DNA of 64,000 nt from Nocardia amamiensis (lineage in GTDB: Bacteria; Actinomycetota; Actinomycetes; Mycobacteriales; Mycobacteriaceae), in contig NZ_JADLQX010000005.1 in assembly GCF_015477605.1 (NCBI RefSeq), positions 1 to 64,000 of the forward strand, read 5' to 3'. The position numbers and the translations under genes are program-made. Shown piece after piece: positions 25,746-36,616 of the stretch. The notes under the pieces are model-generated. The model searched no databases. It was not told the DNA's origin and saw only the letters and a list, made by a program, of their open reading frames with translations. Numbering within the stretch: position 1 is the stretch's first letter; each line of letters begins with the position of its first letter.

Positions 25746-26483
25746 TCAGTCGATACGGCGGCGGTGTGCCCAGCGAGTCAAGGCATTGCGGTTGGATTGC
25801 TGGGTTTTCCGCAGCACGTTGGAGGCGTGGGTCTCCACCGTCTTGACCGAGATGAACAGGGATTCGGCGATCTCCCGGTAGGTGTAGCCGCGCGCGAGCA
25901 GGCGCAGCACCTCCAGTTCGCGTGGGGTCAGCGAGTCCAGTTCGGGGTCCAGTGGCGGCTCGGGCGCCGGGGATCTTCCGGTGAACGAGTCCAGCACGAA
26001 CCCGGCCAGCCGCGGACTGAACACCGCGTCGCCGCCCGCCACCCGGCGAATGCCGTCGGCCAGTTCGGATCCCGAAATCGTCTTGGTCACATACCCTCTT
26101 GCTCCGGCCCGGATCACCGCGATCACGTCCTCGGCCGCATCGGACACGCTCAGCGCCAGACACACCGGCCCCGGCTCGATGCCGGACAGCACCGCGACCC
26201 CGCCACCGTCGGGCATGTGCACGTCGAGCAGGACGACGTCCGGGCGCGCCGCATTGATCCCAGTGACCGCGTCGGCCACGCCACCGGCCTCACCGACCAC
26301 CTCGATGTCGGCCTCCCGGCTCAACTCCGCGCGCACCCCCGACCGGAAAACGGCGTGATCATCGACGAGGAAGACCCGCGTGGGTACCACTTCGGTGCTG
26401 GGCGCACCCGATGAGTTACCCATGTGCTCCGCTCCCCGCGCCTCTCCGGGTAGTTGTCCGATTTGCCCTGCCACCCTAGCCAT
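25746..26483 (-). CDS. NarL/LuxR-type response regulator
   Basis: A 245-residue response regulator. The receiver domain has VFLVDDHAVFR, the phosphoacceptor Asp in VVLLDVHMPDGGG, and the Lys of GYVTKTIS. The output is a LuxR-type helix-turn-helix: LTPRELEVLRLLARGYTYREIAESLFISVKTVETHASNVLRKTQ. The ATG at 26483 is used because AGGAGG is eight bases upstream and overlaps the end of the kinase gene; 26423 is a later alternative. The short gap to the PspC-domain kinase marks one operon and a cognate pair. Confidence 0.94.
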   Translation of the reverse strand: MARVAGQIGQLPGEARGAEHMGNSSGAPSTEVVPTRVFLVDDHAVFRSGVRAELSREADIEVVGEAGGVADAVTGINAARPDVVLLDVHMPDGGGVAVLSGIEPGPVCLALSVSDAAEDVIAVIRAGARGYVTKTISGSELADGIRRVAGGDAVFSPRLAGFVLDSFTGRSPAPEPPLDPELDSLTPRELEVLRLLARGYTYREIAESLFISVKTVETHASNVLRKTQQSNRNALTRWAHRRRID

Positions 26484-26496
26484 TCGTGCGTCCTCC

Positions 26497-27876
26497 TCAC
26501 ATTCCGGGGCGCACCGGCTGTTCTGGCATCGGCACCGGTTCGGCCATGGCCGCGACCGGAGAATCCTCGGTTGCGGCGGTGGTATTCGCATCGCAACCCG
26601 GACCGCCGGAATCGCTGCGGGGCATGGTTATCCGCACCTCCGTGCCACGGCCGGGGGCGGACAGGATCTCCACCTGTCCGCCGCGGCGCTCGATCCGGCC
26701 GCGGATGGATTTGGCCAGCCCCCGGCGATCCTCGGGCACGGACGCCAGGTCGAATCCGTCGCCGCGGTCGCGGACGAAGACGCTCACCTGGTGCGGCTCG
26801 GTCTCGGCGAACAGGTCGATCTCCGGGACACCGGCATGCTTCGCGGCGTTGACCAGCGCTTCCCGGCTCGCGCCGAGCAGCGCGGTGAAATGTTCCTTGG
26901 GCAAACCGGCCCCGGAGCCGTCGACGTCCATCGACACGTCTCCCACGGTCACCGGCGCGACCTTCACTCCGTGCTGGTCCTCCACCTCGCCCGCGATGGT
27001 GCGCAGGGCCGCGGCCAGACTCGACTGGGCCGGACCGGGATCCTCGAACAGCCATTTGCGCAGTTCCCGCTCCTGGCTGCGGGCCAGGCGCACCACCTCT
27101 TGCGGATCGTCGGCCTGCCGCTGGATGAGGGCGAGCGTCTGGAGCACGGAATCGTGCAAGTGCGAGGCGATCTCCTCGCGTTCCTCGTTGCGGATGCGAG
27201 CGGAGCGCTCGGCGTTCAGCGCGCGCATCATGCGCAGCCACAGCGGAACCGTCAGCACCCCCGCGCCGATCAGCGTGACCGCCACGGCGAGCAGCGCCGA
27301 CCCGAGCGAACTCAGATCGATCCTGGCCAGCACCACCACACCGAGGCCGACCACGATCAGCGTCGCTCCGGCGACGATGCGCGACCAGGTCACCACCGAC
27401 GGCCGCGCGGGCAGCCCGAGCAACGAGCGCGGACCGTCGACGTCGTACTCCCGCCACACCAGCGCCGCACCGACCGCGACCACGACGATCGGCGCGATCA
27501 CCTTGGCCGCCGTGCCACTGAACAACCACGACACGGCCACCGCGAGCCCGAGCCCGAGCAGCGCGAGCCCGATGGCCTGCCGCCGTTCCGCGCCGGAGGG
27601 CTTCGCCTGGTCCGAGCCACCCGGCGTGAAGATCCACAGCAACCCGTACGCGACGATGCCCGCCCCCGCCAGCGCGGACAGCAACACGAACGCCATCCGC
27701 ACCTTGAACACGTCGACACCGAGGTGATCGGCCAGGCCACCCGCCACGCCGCCGACGATCCGGCCGCCCGAGCGGCGCACCATCCGCGCCTGTGGCGGCC
27801 CGGGAACCAACGCGGGCGCGGGACCGCGGGCAGCGTCGAACCCCCGAGTGTCGAACGCGGGAACAGACGGGTACAT
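26497..27876 (-). CDS. PspC-domain sensor histidine kinase
   Basis: A 459-residue kinase. Residues about 32-100 are a PspC domain (GGRIVGGVAGGLADHLGVDVFKVRMAFVLLSALAGAGIVAYGLLWIFTP), followed by further transmembrane pairs to about residue 220. The dimerisation and phosphoacceptor box is REEIASHLHDSVLQTLALIQ with the phosphorylated His, and the ATP-binding domain ends in RRGGQVEILSAPGRGTEVRITMP. PspC-linked kinases of this HisKA_3 type are thought to sense envelope stress. The partner regulator follows on the same strand. Upstream and divergent is another PspC protein. Confidence 0.92.
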   Translation of the reverse strand: MYPSVPAFDTRGFDAARGPAPALVPGPPQARMVRRSGGRIVGGVAGGLADHLGVDVFKVRMAFVLLSALAGAGIVAYGLLWIFTPGGSDQAKPSGAERRQAIGLALLGLGLAVAVSWLFSGTAAKVIAPIVVVAVGAALVWREYDVDGPRSLLGLPARPSVVTWSRIVAGATLIVVGLGVVVLARIDLSSLGSALLAVAVTLIGAGVLTVPLWLRMMRALNAERSARIRNEEREEIASHLHDSVLQTLALIQRQADDPQEVVRLARSQERELRKWLFEDPGPAQSSLAAALRTIAGEVEDQHGVKVAPVTVGDVSMDVDGSGAGLPKEHFTALLGASREALVNAAKHAGVPEIDLFAETEPHQVSVFVRDRGDGFDLASVPEDRRGLAKSIRGRIERRGGQVEILSAPGRGTEVRITMPRSDSGGPGCDANTTAATEDSPVAAMAEPVPMPEQPVRPGM

Positions 27877-28056
27877 GTCTTCGATACTGGCACGACCACC
27901 GGACGGCCAGCCATCGGGAATCACCCTGATCCCACCCGCGGTATCGCGTCGTTCAGGGCTGAGGCCTGCTTGCTCAATCAGTTTGATCGGTCCAAAGTGT
28001 TCCCGATATTTTTTCAGGGTTCCCCCCGATGTGCCGACGCACGGGTCGGGCTCACC

Positions 28057-29682
28057 ATGGGAAACATGACGAAAACCAGCTTCGGCGATCAGCTCCAGCA
28101 GATGTGGCAGACGCGGCCTGTGCGATTGCCGCGGCAGGGCCCGATCGCAGGCGTCGCGGCGGGATTCGCCCGGCGCTACGACGTCGACCCGGTGCTGGTT
28201 CGCATCGCGCTCGTGGTCTCGACGATCTTCGGCGGCGCCGGCCTCGTGCTCTATCTGCTGGCCTGGCTGCTGCTGAGCGCGGCGGGCGACCAGGCGTCGG
28301 CGGCCGAGTCGCTGGTCGGCAAAGGACACAGCTCGCAGTCGCAGACCAAGAGCATCGTGTTGATCGTGGCGCTGGCCATCGCGGTCAGCACGATGGGCCC
28401 GGTCGGCGTCGGCCTCGGCGGCTCCGGCCTGATCAGCCTCGGGCTGATGCTCGCGGGCTGGTGGATGCTGCACCTGCGCACGCCGGCGCCGCCGCCGGGC
28501 ACCACCGAAGCGTTCGGCGGGTTCGCCCCGGACGGCGGGATCACCGCCACCGGCTATCCCGGCGCGGTCTTCCCGCAGGGAGCGCCGAGGACTGTCGGCG
28601 ACATGTACGTGCCGCCGACCACCATGTACACGCCATACACCAAACTCCCGGATTCGTATGTCCCGGAAACGCCGGTCCGAGCCTCGGATGGCGATGCCGA
28701 GACGGTTCTGCCGGACAAAGGAGTGGCCGACCGGCAGGGCGACGCGGAAACCGTAGTGCTCGACAAGTCCGCCGCGACCCGACCTTCGGACCAGGGCGGA
28801 CCCACGAAACCCGGGACCGCGCAGACCGGCCCGGACTCATCCGGCAGCGCGGAGGCCAGCGGAGCCGACCTGGTCGCGTCCACGGGCGACAGTTCCGCAC
28901 CGAGCGAGTCCGCCGAGCACACCGAATCATCCATCAGCCATCGAACCGAACCGGCTGCCGCTGCTCGGACAAGCCTTCCGGCGGCGGCGCACCCCGCGAT
29001 CGCCGGTGGCGCGATGCCTCCGTCCTGGGATCCGCTCGGCGTCGCGCCGCTGGCCTGGGATCTTCCGGAACCCCCACCCGTCCGTACCGCGGTGGCGGCA
29101 CCGGTCAAGCGTCCACGCTCGCGGCTGACCCCGGTGGTGATCGGTTTGGCCATCTTGGCGGCGGCCGGGGCGGGCGCGGCGGCGGCCTCGGGTGTGGAGT
29201 GGATGACGCCGGGCCGGATCGGCGCGGCGGCGCTGGCGGTGATCGGTCTCGGCCTGGTGCTCGGCGCGTTCCTGCGGCGCGGCTACGGCCTGCTGGTGCT
29301 CACCGCGCCGCTCGCCGGATTCGTGCTGCTCGCCTCCGCCGTCGGCCCGATCGAGTTCGACCGCGGCGCGATGGGCGACCACACGTGGGCGCCGGCCTCC
29401 GTCGCCGATCTCGCGCCGCAGTACAAGGTGAACATGGGCTCCGGCACCCTGGACTTGCGTTCGCTGAAACTCACCGAGAACCGCGCCGTGGACATCGACG
29501 CCCACATGGCCGAAGTCCGCGTGCTGCTGCCCGCCGACCTGACCGTCCGCACCCACTGCACGGCGTCCATGGCCGAAGCAATCTGCGACGAAGGCATCAG
29601 CGGCCCGAACCCGTCCGGCGCGCCGGTGCTCGATCTGAACGTCGATATCCGGTTCGGAAGCGTGGAGGTGCGCCGTGGCTGA
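28057..29682 (+). CDS. PspC-domain membrane protein with LiaF-like C-terminal region
   Basis: A 541-residue membrane protein. The N-terminal PspC domain reads LPRQGPIAGVAAGFARRYDVDPVLVRIALVVSTIFGGAGLVLYLLAWLLL, followed by two more membrane segments. A 250-residue low-complexity middle part follows, with an internal near-repeat (DGDAETVLPDKG and GDAETVVLDKS). Three membrane segments then precede a short extracytoplasmic beta-rich tail (GSGTLDLRSLKL ... VDIDAHMAEVRVLLP) like the cell-wall-stress LiaF/DUF2154 domain. It is divergent from the PspC histidine kinase, which suggests one stress circuit. It overlaps the next gene by eight bases. Confidence 0.85.
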   Translation: MGNMTKTSFGDQLQQMWQTRPVRLPRQGPIAGVAAGFARRYDVDPVLVRIALVVSTIFGGAGLVLYLLAWLLLSAAGDQASAAESLVGKGHSSQSQTKSIVLIVALAIAVSTMGPVGVGLGGSGLISLGLMLAGWWMLHLRTPAPPPGTTEAFGGFAPDGGITATGYPGAVFPQGAPRTVGDMYVPPTTMYTPYTKLPDSYVPETPVRASDGDAETVLPDKGVADRQGDAETVVLDKSAATRPSDQGGPTKPGTAQTGPDSSGSAEASGADLVASTGDSSAPSESAEHTESSISHRTEPAAAARTSLPAAAHPAIAGGAMPPSWDPLGVAPLAWDLPEPPPVRTAVAAPVKRPRSRLTPVVIGLAILAAAGAGAAAASGVEWMTPGRIGAAALAVIGLGLVLGAFLRRGYGLLVLTAPLAGFVLLASAVGPIEFDRGAMGDHTWAPASVADLAPQYKVNMGSGTLDLRSLKLTENRAVDIDAHMAEVRVLLPADLTVRTHCTASMAEAICDEGISGPNPSGAPVLDLNVDIRFGSVEVRRG

Positions 29683-29893
29683 GACCGACAAGAACAACAC
29701 CACCGAGTCCCGCCGCGGCCCGGCCGCCTCGCTGCTCGTCGCCGGACTGTTGGCTCTCGCGGTGAGCGTGTGTGGCTTCATCGGTCCCGCGTCCTGGCCC
29801 GCGGCCAGCATGCTCCCGATCGGTTGGATCGTGGTGCTCGCCGCGATCGTCATCGGCATCGTGCTGGTGATCTCCCCGCGTAAACGATCGTGA
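29675..29893 (+). CDS. Small two-helix membrane protein
   Basis: A 72-residue protein with two transmembrane segments (AASLLVAGLLALAVSVCGFI and MLPIGWIVVLAAIVIGIVLVI) and a basic end. It starts at GTG 29675 inside the last codons of the PspC gene, so the two are translated together. Probably a partner in the same membrane system. No family recognised. Confidence 0.75.
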   Translation: MAETDKNNTTESRRGPAASLLVAGLLALAVSVCGFIGPASWPAASMLPIGWIVVLAAIVIGIVLVISPRKRS

Positions 29894-29941
29894 TCAGCCA
29901 GCCGCTACGAATGGCCCGTCGACAAGGACGCAGGAGCACCC

Positions 29942-30091
29942 ATGAAGCCCGACGAGAACGCCGCTCAGGCCGAGCCCACCGCCAGACCCACGCCACCGGA
30001 CCCACGCGGCAGGCCGCACCTCTCCACTACGAACGGAACACTCTTGGGCCACTTGGTCCTGCACAGCGCCACGTGGCACCGGCCGCGCTGA
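29942..30091 (+). CDS. Possible 49-residue hypothetical protein
   Basis: An ATG at 29942 with AGGAG five bases upstream opens a 49-codon frame reading MKPDENAAQAEPTARPTPPD and ending WHRPR. It is Pro/Ala-rich at first, with no membrane segment or known motif. It lies 48 bp after the small membrane protein. The good ribosome-binding site and spacing favour a real gene; the composition would also fit chance. Confidence 0.4.
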   Translation: MKPDENAAQAEPTARPTPPDPRGRPHLSTTNGTLLGHLVLHSATWHRPR

Positions 30092-30155
30092 CCCGCTCAC
30101 ACCGCCCGCGCGACAGTGGGTGTGCAGGGCCGATCGAGAAACCGAGGACTCGGAG

Positions 30156-31736
30156 TCACTCCCACTCGATGGTGCCCGGCGGCTTGCTGGTGACGTCGAG
30201 GACCACGCGGTTGACTTCGGGCACCTCGTTGGTGATTCGGGTAGAGATTCGTTCGAGCACCTCGTAGGGCAAACGGGTCCAGTCGGCGGTCATCGCGTCC
30301 TCGCTGGAAACCGGGCGCAGCACGATGGGGTGGCCGTAGGTGCGGCCGTCGCCCTGCACGCCGACGCTGCGGACATCCGCCAGCAACACGACGGGGCACT
30401 GCCAGATCTGATTGTCCAGACCCGCCGCGGTGAGCTCCTCACGCGCGATGGCGTCGGCTCGGCGCAGCGTATCCAGGCGGTCCGCGGTGACCTCACCGAC
30501 GATCCGGATGGCGAGACCCGGACCGGGGAACGGCTGCCGGGCGACGATTTGCTCCGGCAGGCCGAGCTCACGGCCCACCGCGCGAACCTCGTCCTTGAAC
30601 AGCAGCCGCAGCGGCTCGACCAGTTCGAACTCCAGGTCGTCGGGCAGCCCGCCGACATTGTGATGACTCTTGATGTTTGCCGTGCCGCTGCCGCCGCCGG
30701 ACTCCACGACGTCCGGGTACAGCGTGCCCTGCACCAGGAACTCGACCTTCGGCGTCGCGCCGTCCGCGTCGCCGTGTTCGAGCACCACCTCGCCCACCGC
30801 GTCCTCGAAGGACCGGATGAACTCCCGTCCGATGATCTTGCGCTTCTCCTCGGGATCGGTGACGCCCTTCAACTCGCCGAGGAACTTGTCCACCGCGTCG
30901 ACGGTCACCAGCTTGGCGCCGGTCGCGGCGACGAAATCCTGCTGCACCTGCTCGCGCTCCCCCGCCCTCAGCAGGCCGTGGTCGACGAAGACGCAGGTCA
31001 GCCGGTCACCGATGGCACGCTGCACCAATGCGGCGGCGACCGCGCTGTCCACCCCGCCGGAGAGCCCGCAGATCGCGTGGCCGTCGCCGACCTGCTCACG
31101 CACCGAGGCGATCAGCGATTCGGCGATGTTCGCCGGGGTCCACGTCGACGGAATGCCCGCGAGCTCGTGCAGGAACCGGCTCAGCACCTGCTGGCCGTGC
31201 GGCGAGTGCAGTACCTCCGGGTGGTACTGGACACCGGCCAGCCGGCGCGCGCGGTCCTCGAACGCGGCGACCGGGGCGCCCGCGGTGGTGCCGGTGACCT
31301 CGAAGCCCTCCGGCGCGTCGGTGACCGCGTCGCCATGACTCATCCATACCGGCTGGATGGTGGGCAGGCCGCCGTGCAGCAAACCGCCGTCGATGTTGAG
31401 TTCGGTGCGGCCGTATTCGCGGGTGCCGGTGTGCGCGACCGTGCCGCCCAGCGCCTGCGCCATCGCCTGGAAGCCGTAGCAGATACCGAAGACCGGCAGT
31501 CCCAGCTCGAACAGCCGTGGGTCCAGCTGCGGCGCGCCGTCGGTGTACACGCTGGCCGGGCCGCCGGAGAGGATCACCGCGAGGGGTTGCTTCTCGGCGA
31601 TCTCCTCCACCGTCGTGGTGTGCGGAACCACCTCGGAGAACACGCTCGACTCGCGGACCCGCCGTGCGATCAACTGCGCGTACTGGGCTCCGAAGTCGAC
31701 GACGAGGACCGGTCTCTGGGTTTGTGCCACCCACAC
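30156..31736 (-). CDS. guaA: GMP synthase (glutamine-hydrolysing)
   Basis: A 526-residue cytosolic enzyme converting XMP, glutamine and ATP to GMP. The N-terminal class I glutamine amidotransferase has [15 protein letters not shown] and the catalytic Cys in FGICYGFQ. The PP-loop ATP pyrophosphatase domain has [12 protein letters not shown], and the C-terminal dimerisation domain ends in [12 protein letters not shown]. Length is normal. It starts at GTG 31736 or 31730. It lies near guaB2 and guaB3, completing the GMP branch in one region. Confidence 0.97.
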   Translation of the reverse strand: MWVAQTQRPVLVVDFGAQYAQLIARRVRESSVFSEVVPHTTTVEEIAEKQPLAVILSGGPASVYTDGAPQLDPRLFELGLPVFGICYGFQAMAQALGGTVAHTGTREYGRTELNIDGGLLHGGLPTIQPVWMSHGDAVTDAPEGFEVTGTTAGAPVAAFEDRARRLAGVQYHPEVLHSPHGQQVLSRFLHELAGIPSTWTPANIAESLIASVREQVGDGHAICGLSGGVDSAVAAALVQRAIGDRLTCVFVDHGLLRAGEREQVQQDFVAATGAKLVTVDAVDKFLGELKGVTDPEEKRKIIGREFIRSFEDAVGEVVLEHGDADGATPKVEFLVQGTLYPDVVESGGGSGTANIKSHHNVGGLPDDLEFELVEPLRLLFKDEVRAVGRELGLPEQIVARQPFPGPGLAIRIVGEVTADRLDTLRRADAIAREELTAAGLDNQIWQCPVVLLADVRSVGVQGDGRTYGHPIVLRPVSSEDAMTADWTRLPYEVLERISTRITNEVPEVNRVVLDVTSKPPGTIEWE

Positions 31737-31849
31737 AGTTTAGTGAGCGGCGAAACGGGCGAATCATCGGCACAGCGTCCGCGCACACGACCGAGTCGGC
31801 CGACCGAATCCTCCCGCGCGCCCCCGTCCCGCTGGTTATCCTTCTGCTC

Positions 31850-32665
31850 GTGCCCTTCGCCCGCGCGATCGATGCCGACATCCACTACGAGGACAGCGGC
31901 GGGGACGGCCCGGTGGTACTGCTGGCGCACGAGTTCTTCATGGACCGCACCATGTTCGCCGCCCAAATGGCCGCGCTCGCACCGGAATTCCGGATCGTGT
32001 CCTGGGACGCACGCGGTCACGGCCGCACCAGGGACGAGGGCCTACCGTTCACCTACTGGACCGCCGCGCGGGACGCGCTGACCGTGCTGGATCATCTCGG
32101 CGCCGAACAGGCCGTGGTCGGCGGCACCGCGCAGGGCGGCTTCACCGCACTGCGCACCGCGCTGATCGCGCCGGAACGGGTCTCCGCGCTGATCCTGATC
32201 AGCACCGAAGCGCACGGTCCAACGCCCGAGCAGTCCACCGCCACCCAGCAATTCCTCGAACAGTGGTATGACGACGGCTCCCGCGAACGGGCCGCGCGTC
32301 AGCTGGCCTCCTGGCTGATCGGCGACGACGAGTGGTACCGCACGATCTGGACCCAGCGCTGGCTGGTGCGCGACCGGCGCCGCATCGAGGCCGCCGCGGG
32401 CTGCCTGCTCAGCCGGGATTCGGTACTGGACCGGCTCCGCGAAATCGCCTGTCCCGCCTTGGTGATTCACCCCACCGACAGCGGCTTGGACCGCGAGCGC
32501 GCCCGGCAATTGGCGCGCGGCCTGTCCGGCGCGATCTTCGTCGAGATCGCGAACGCGCGACTGGCGGTGACGATGACCCATCCGGAGCCGGTCAACCACG
32601 CGATCCAGCAATTCCTGCGCACCAGGACGAAGCCGCGCAGGACCAAACCAACGCGGGTCCGCTGA
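31850..32665 (+). CDS. Alpha/beta-hydrolase-fold protein lacking catalytic Ser and His
   Basis: A 271-residue protein clearly of the alpha/beta hydrolase fold (VVLLAHEFFMDRTMF, SWDARGHGRT, LVIHPTDSGLD). The nucleophile elbow, normally G-x-S-x-G, reads GTAQG with Ala at 94, and the catalytic His position near the C-terminus reads NARLAV with Arg at 237 where related hydrolases have GHLA. Both changes are clear in the DNA. It is therefore probably a non-enzymatic member, such as a binding protein. The rest of the fold looks intact, with no stop or frameshift. GTG start at 31850; it sits between guaA and guaB3. Confidence 0.85.
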   Translation: MPFARAIDADIHYEDSGGDGPVVLLAHEFFMDRTMFAAQMAALAPEFRIVSWDARGHGRTRDEGLPFTYWTAARDALTVLDHLGAEQAVVGGTAQGGFTALRTALIAPERVSALILISTEAHGPTPEQSTATQQFLEQWYDDGSRERAARQLASWLIGDDEWYRTIWTQRWLVRDRRRIEAAAGCLLSRDSVLDRLREIACPALVIHPTDSGLDRERARQLARGLSGAIFVEIANARLAVTMTHPEPVNHAIQQFLRTRTKPRRTKPTRVR

Positions 32666-32674
32666 GCCGATTCG

Positions 32675-33838
32675 TCAGGCGCGAACGCTGAGACCGACTT
32701 TCTGGAACTCCTTCAGATCCGAGTAACCGGCCTTGGCCATCGAACGCCGCAGACCGCCAACGAGATTCAGCGACCCGAACGGATCGTCCGACGGACCGTA
32801 GAGCACGCGCTCCAGGCTCGGGCGCACGCTGCCTCCCTCCGGCTCGCCGCCGAGGTCCCACGGATCGTCCACGTGCAGCAGCGAACCGCGCGGCACCGAA
32901 GGATGCGCGGCTGCCGACGGCCAGTACCAGCCACGGCCCGGCGCCTCCGCGGCCGCGGCGAGCGGCACGCCGAGCATCGCGGCATCCGCCCCGCAGGCGA
33001 TCGCCTTGGCCAGCTGGCCGGAGGTCGCGATGTCGCCGTCGGCGATGACGTGCACGTAGCGGCCGCCGGTCTCGTCCAGGTAGTCGCGGCGGGCGGCGGC
33101 GGCATCCGCGATCGCGGTCGCCATCGGCACACCGATGCCGAGCACCTCGCCGGTGGTGGTCGCACCGGGGTAGGAGCCGTAGCCGACGATCACGCCTGCC
33201 GCGCCGGTGCGCATCAGGTGCAGCGCGGTGCGGTGGTCGCTCACGCCGCCCGCGACCACCGGGACGTCCAGCTCGGCGATGAACGTCTTGAGGTTCAGCG
33301 GTTCACCGTCGCCGACATGCTCGGCGGAGATGATCGTGCCGTGCACCACCAGCAGGTCGATGCCCGCCTGCAGCAGCGCCGGAGTGAGGGTGCGCGCGTT
33401 CTGCGGGCTCACCCGCACCGCGACCGTGACACCGGCCGCGCGGACCTGCGCGACCGCGGCGGCGAGCAGATCCGGCTGCATCGGCGCGGCGTGCAATTCC
33501 TGGAGCAACGCCACGGCGCGCTCGTAGCCGCCCTTGCCGACGAGTTCGAGCAACTGGTCGATCTTCGCGGAGACGTCCGCGTGCCGCGCCCACAGGCCCT
33601 CGCCGTTGATCACGCCGAGCCCGCCGAGGCGGCCGAGCTCGATGGCGAACTCCGGCGACACCAGCGCGTCGGTCGGATGCGCGAGGCACGGGATCTCGAA
33701 GCGGTAGGCGTCCAGCTGCCAGGACAGCGACACCTGCTTCGACGAGCGGGTCCGGCGCGAGGGGACGATGTCGACGTCGTCCAGCTCATAGGTACGCCGG
33801 GCGGTCCGGCCCATGCCGATCTCCACCATGTCGCGCAC
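32675..33838 (-). CDS. guaB3: GuaB3 family IMP dehydrogenase-related protein
   Basis: A 387-residue TIM-barrel protein of the actinobacterial GuaB3 group. It lacks the CBS pair found in GuaB2 and, at the active loop where GuaB2 has the catalytic GSICTTR Cys, reads GYGSYPGATTT. Its activity is not established by sequence. Other segments are ELDDVDIVPSRRTRSSKQVSLSWQLD and VHVIADGDIATSGQLAKAIACGADAAMLG. The GTG at 33838 is set by AAGGAG seven bases upstream. A 396-bp repeat-rich gap separates it from guaB2. Confidence 0.93.
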   Translation of the reverse strand: MRDMVEIGMGRTARRTYELDDVDIVPSRRTRSSKQVSLSWQLDAYRFEIPCLAHPTDALVSPEFAIELGRLGGLGVINGEGLWARHADVSAKIDQLLELVGKGGYERAVALLQELHAAPMQPDLLAAAVAQVRAAGVTVAVRVSPQNARTLTPALLQAGIDLLVVHGTIISAEHVGDGEPLNLKTFIAELDVPVVAGGVSDHRTALHLMRTGAAGVIVGYGSYPGATTTGEVLGIGVPMATAIADAAAARRDYLDETGGRYVHVIADGDIATSGQLAKAIACGADAAMLGVPLAAAAEAPGRGWYWPSAAAHPSVPRGSLLHVDDPWDLGGEPEGGSVRPSLERVLYGPSDDPFGSLNLVGGLRRSMAKAGYSDLKEFQKVGLSVRA

Positions 33839-33905
33839 GCGAAATCTCCTTACAGTGTTCGTTTTGCAGCGCTCTGTCTGATTTGCAGTGCCTGCGGCAC
33901 TGCGT

Positions 33906-34001
33906 GTTCGCGGCCCCGGGAAGTCTCGGGTCCGAGCGACCGAGACTCGCGACTACGTCGCATGCGCTTCGGTCGACCGGACCCGAGACGGGGCCGCGAA
34001 C
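33906..34001. repeat. Long inverted repeat with 24-nt arms
   Basis: The right arm (33978-34001) is fully complementary to the left arm (33906-33934), except that the left arm carries a bulge of about five bases (33919-33922 region) between GTTCGCGGCCCCG and GTCTCGGGTCCG. The loop is about 43 nt. The RNA would form a very stable stem between guaB2 and guaB3. Confidence 0.75.
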
Positions 34002-34006
34002 GGTGC

Positions 34007-34091
34007 TCGTAAGACTCGCACCCGACAGGGCTGGGAGGCCTGCATCGGCCTGTGTTCGTCTGCCAGCACCTGCGGCGTTCGTAAGACTCGC
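34007..34091. repeat. Two direct copies of TCGTAAGACTCGC
   Basis: Perfect 13-bp copies at 34007-34019 and 34079-34091, 72 bp apart, adjoining the large inverted repeat. GAGACTCGCGAC at 33951 is a related fragment. Confidence 0.6.
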
Positions 34092-34234
34092 GCCTCCAGT
34101 CCTTGACCAGCGGCAGGTGGACAGCGCAGGTCGCGCCGCGCCGACCTACCGCACGGCTTGTTCACCGCCCATAGCTCGGTGAACAAGCTCAATCATGCAC
34201 GGACCGGTTGGTCTTGTACATGAACGTGGCCGGT

Positions 34235-36419
<2,185 letters not shown>

Positions 36420-36616
36420 GACCGCCCTCCCGCAGAGGAACGCGGCCCATTGCAGGCTCGCGTATTCGACGCTTGCCACTGTGATTTTCGACGCACACGG
36501 TCACGGTGTCAGGCCTATGGCGCGTCGTCGGTAAACCCACGCGCCGACAGCCCAATAGACAGAAAGCCGACCGCCGGATGGCGATCGGTTCATGTCTTTT
36601 TCCAGGATGCTTCTGT

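Larger units (their letters stand above)
33839..34234. other. Repeat-bearing gap between guaB2 and guaB3
   Basis: No credible gene. It contains a long inverted repeat (33906-34001) and two copies of a 13-bp element, annotated separately. A promoter for guaB3 presumably lies here. Confidence 0.55.

Noticed and set aside
26380..28056. A plus-strand open frame of about 560 codons running antisense to the response regulator and histidine kinase genes
   Set aside because: It lies antisense to two clear genes, is full of Arg, His and Pro and has no family motif. It only becomes real coding at 28057, where the PspC gene begins.
30120..32081. Long plus-strand frame opposite guaA
   Set aside because: Antisense to a certain gene, His/Arg-rich and without domain signatures.
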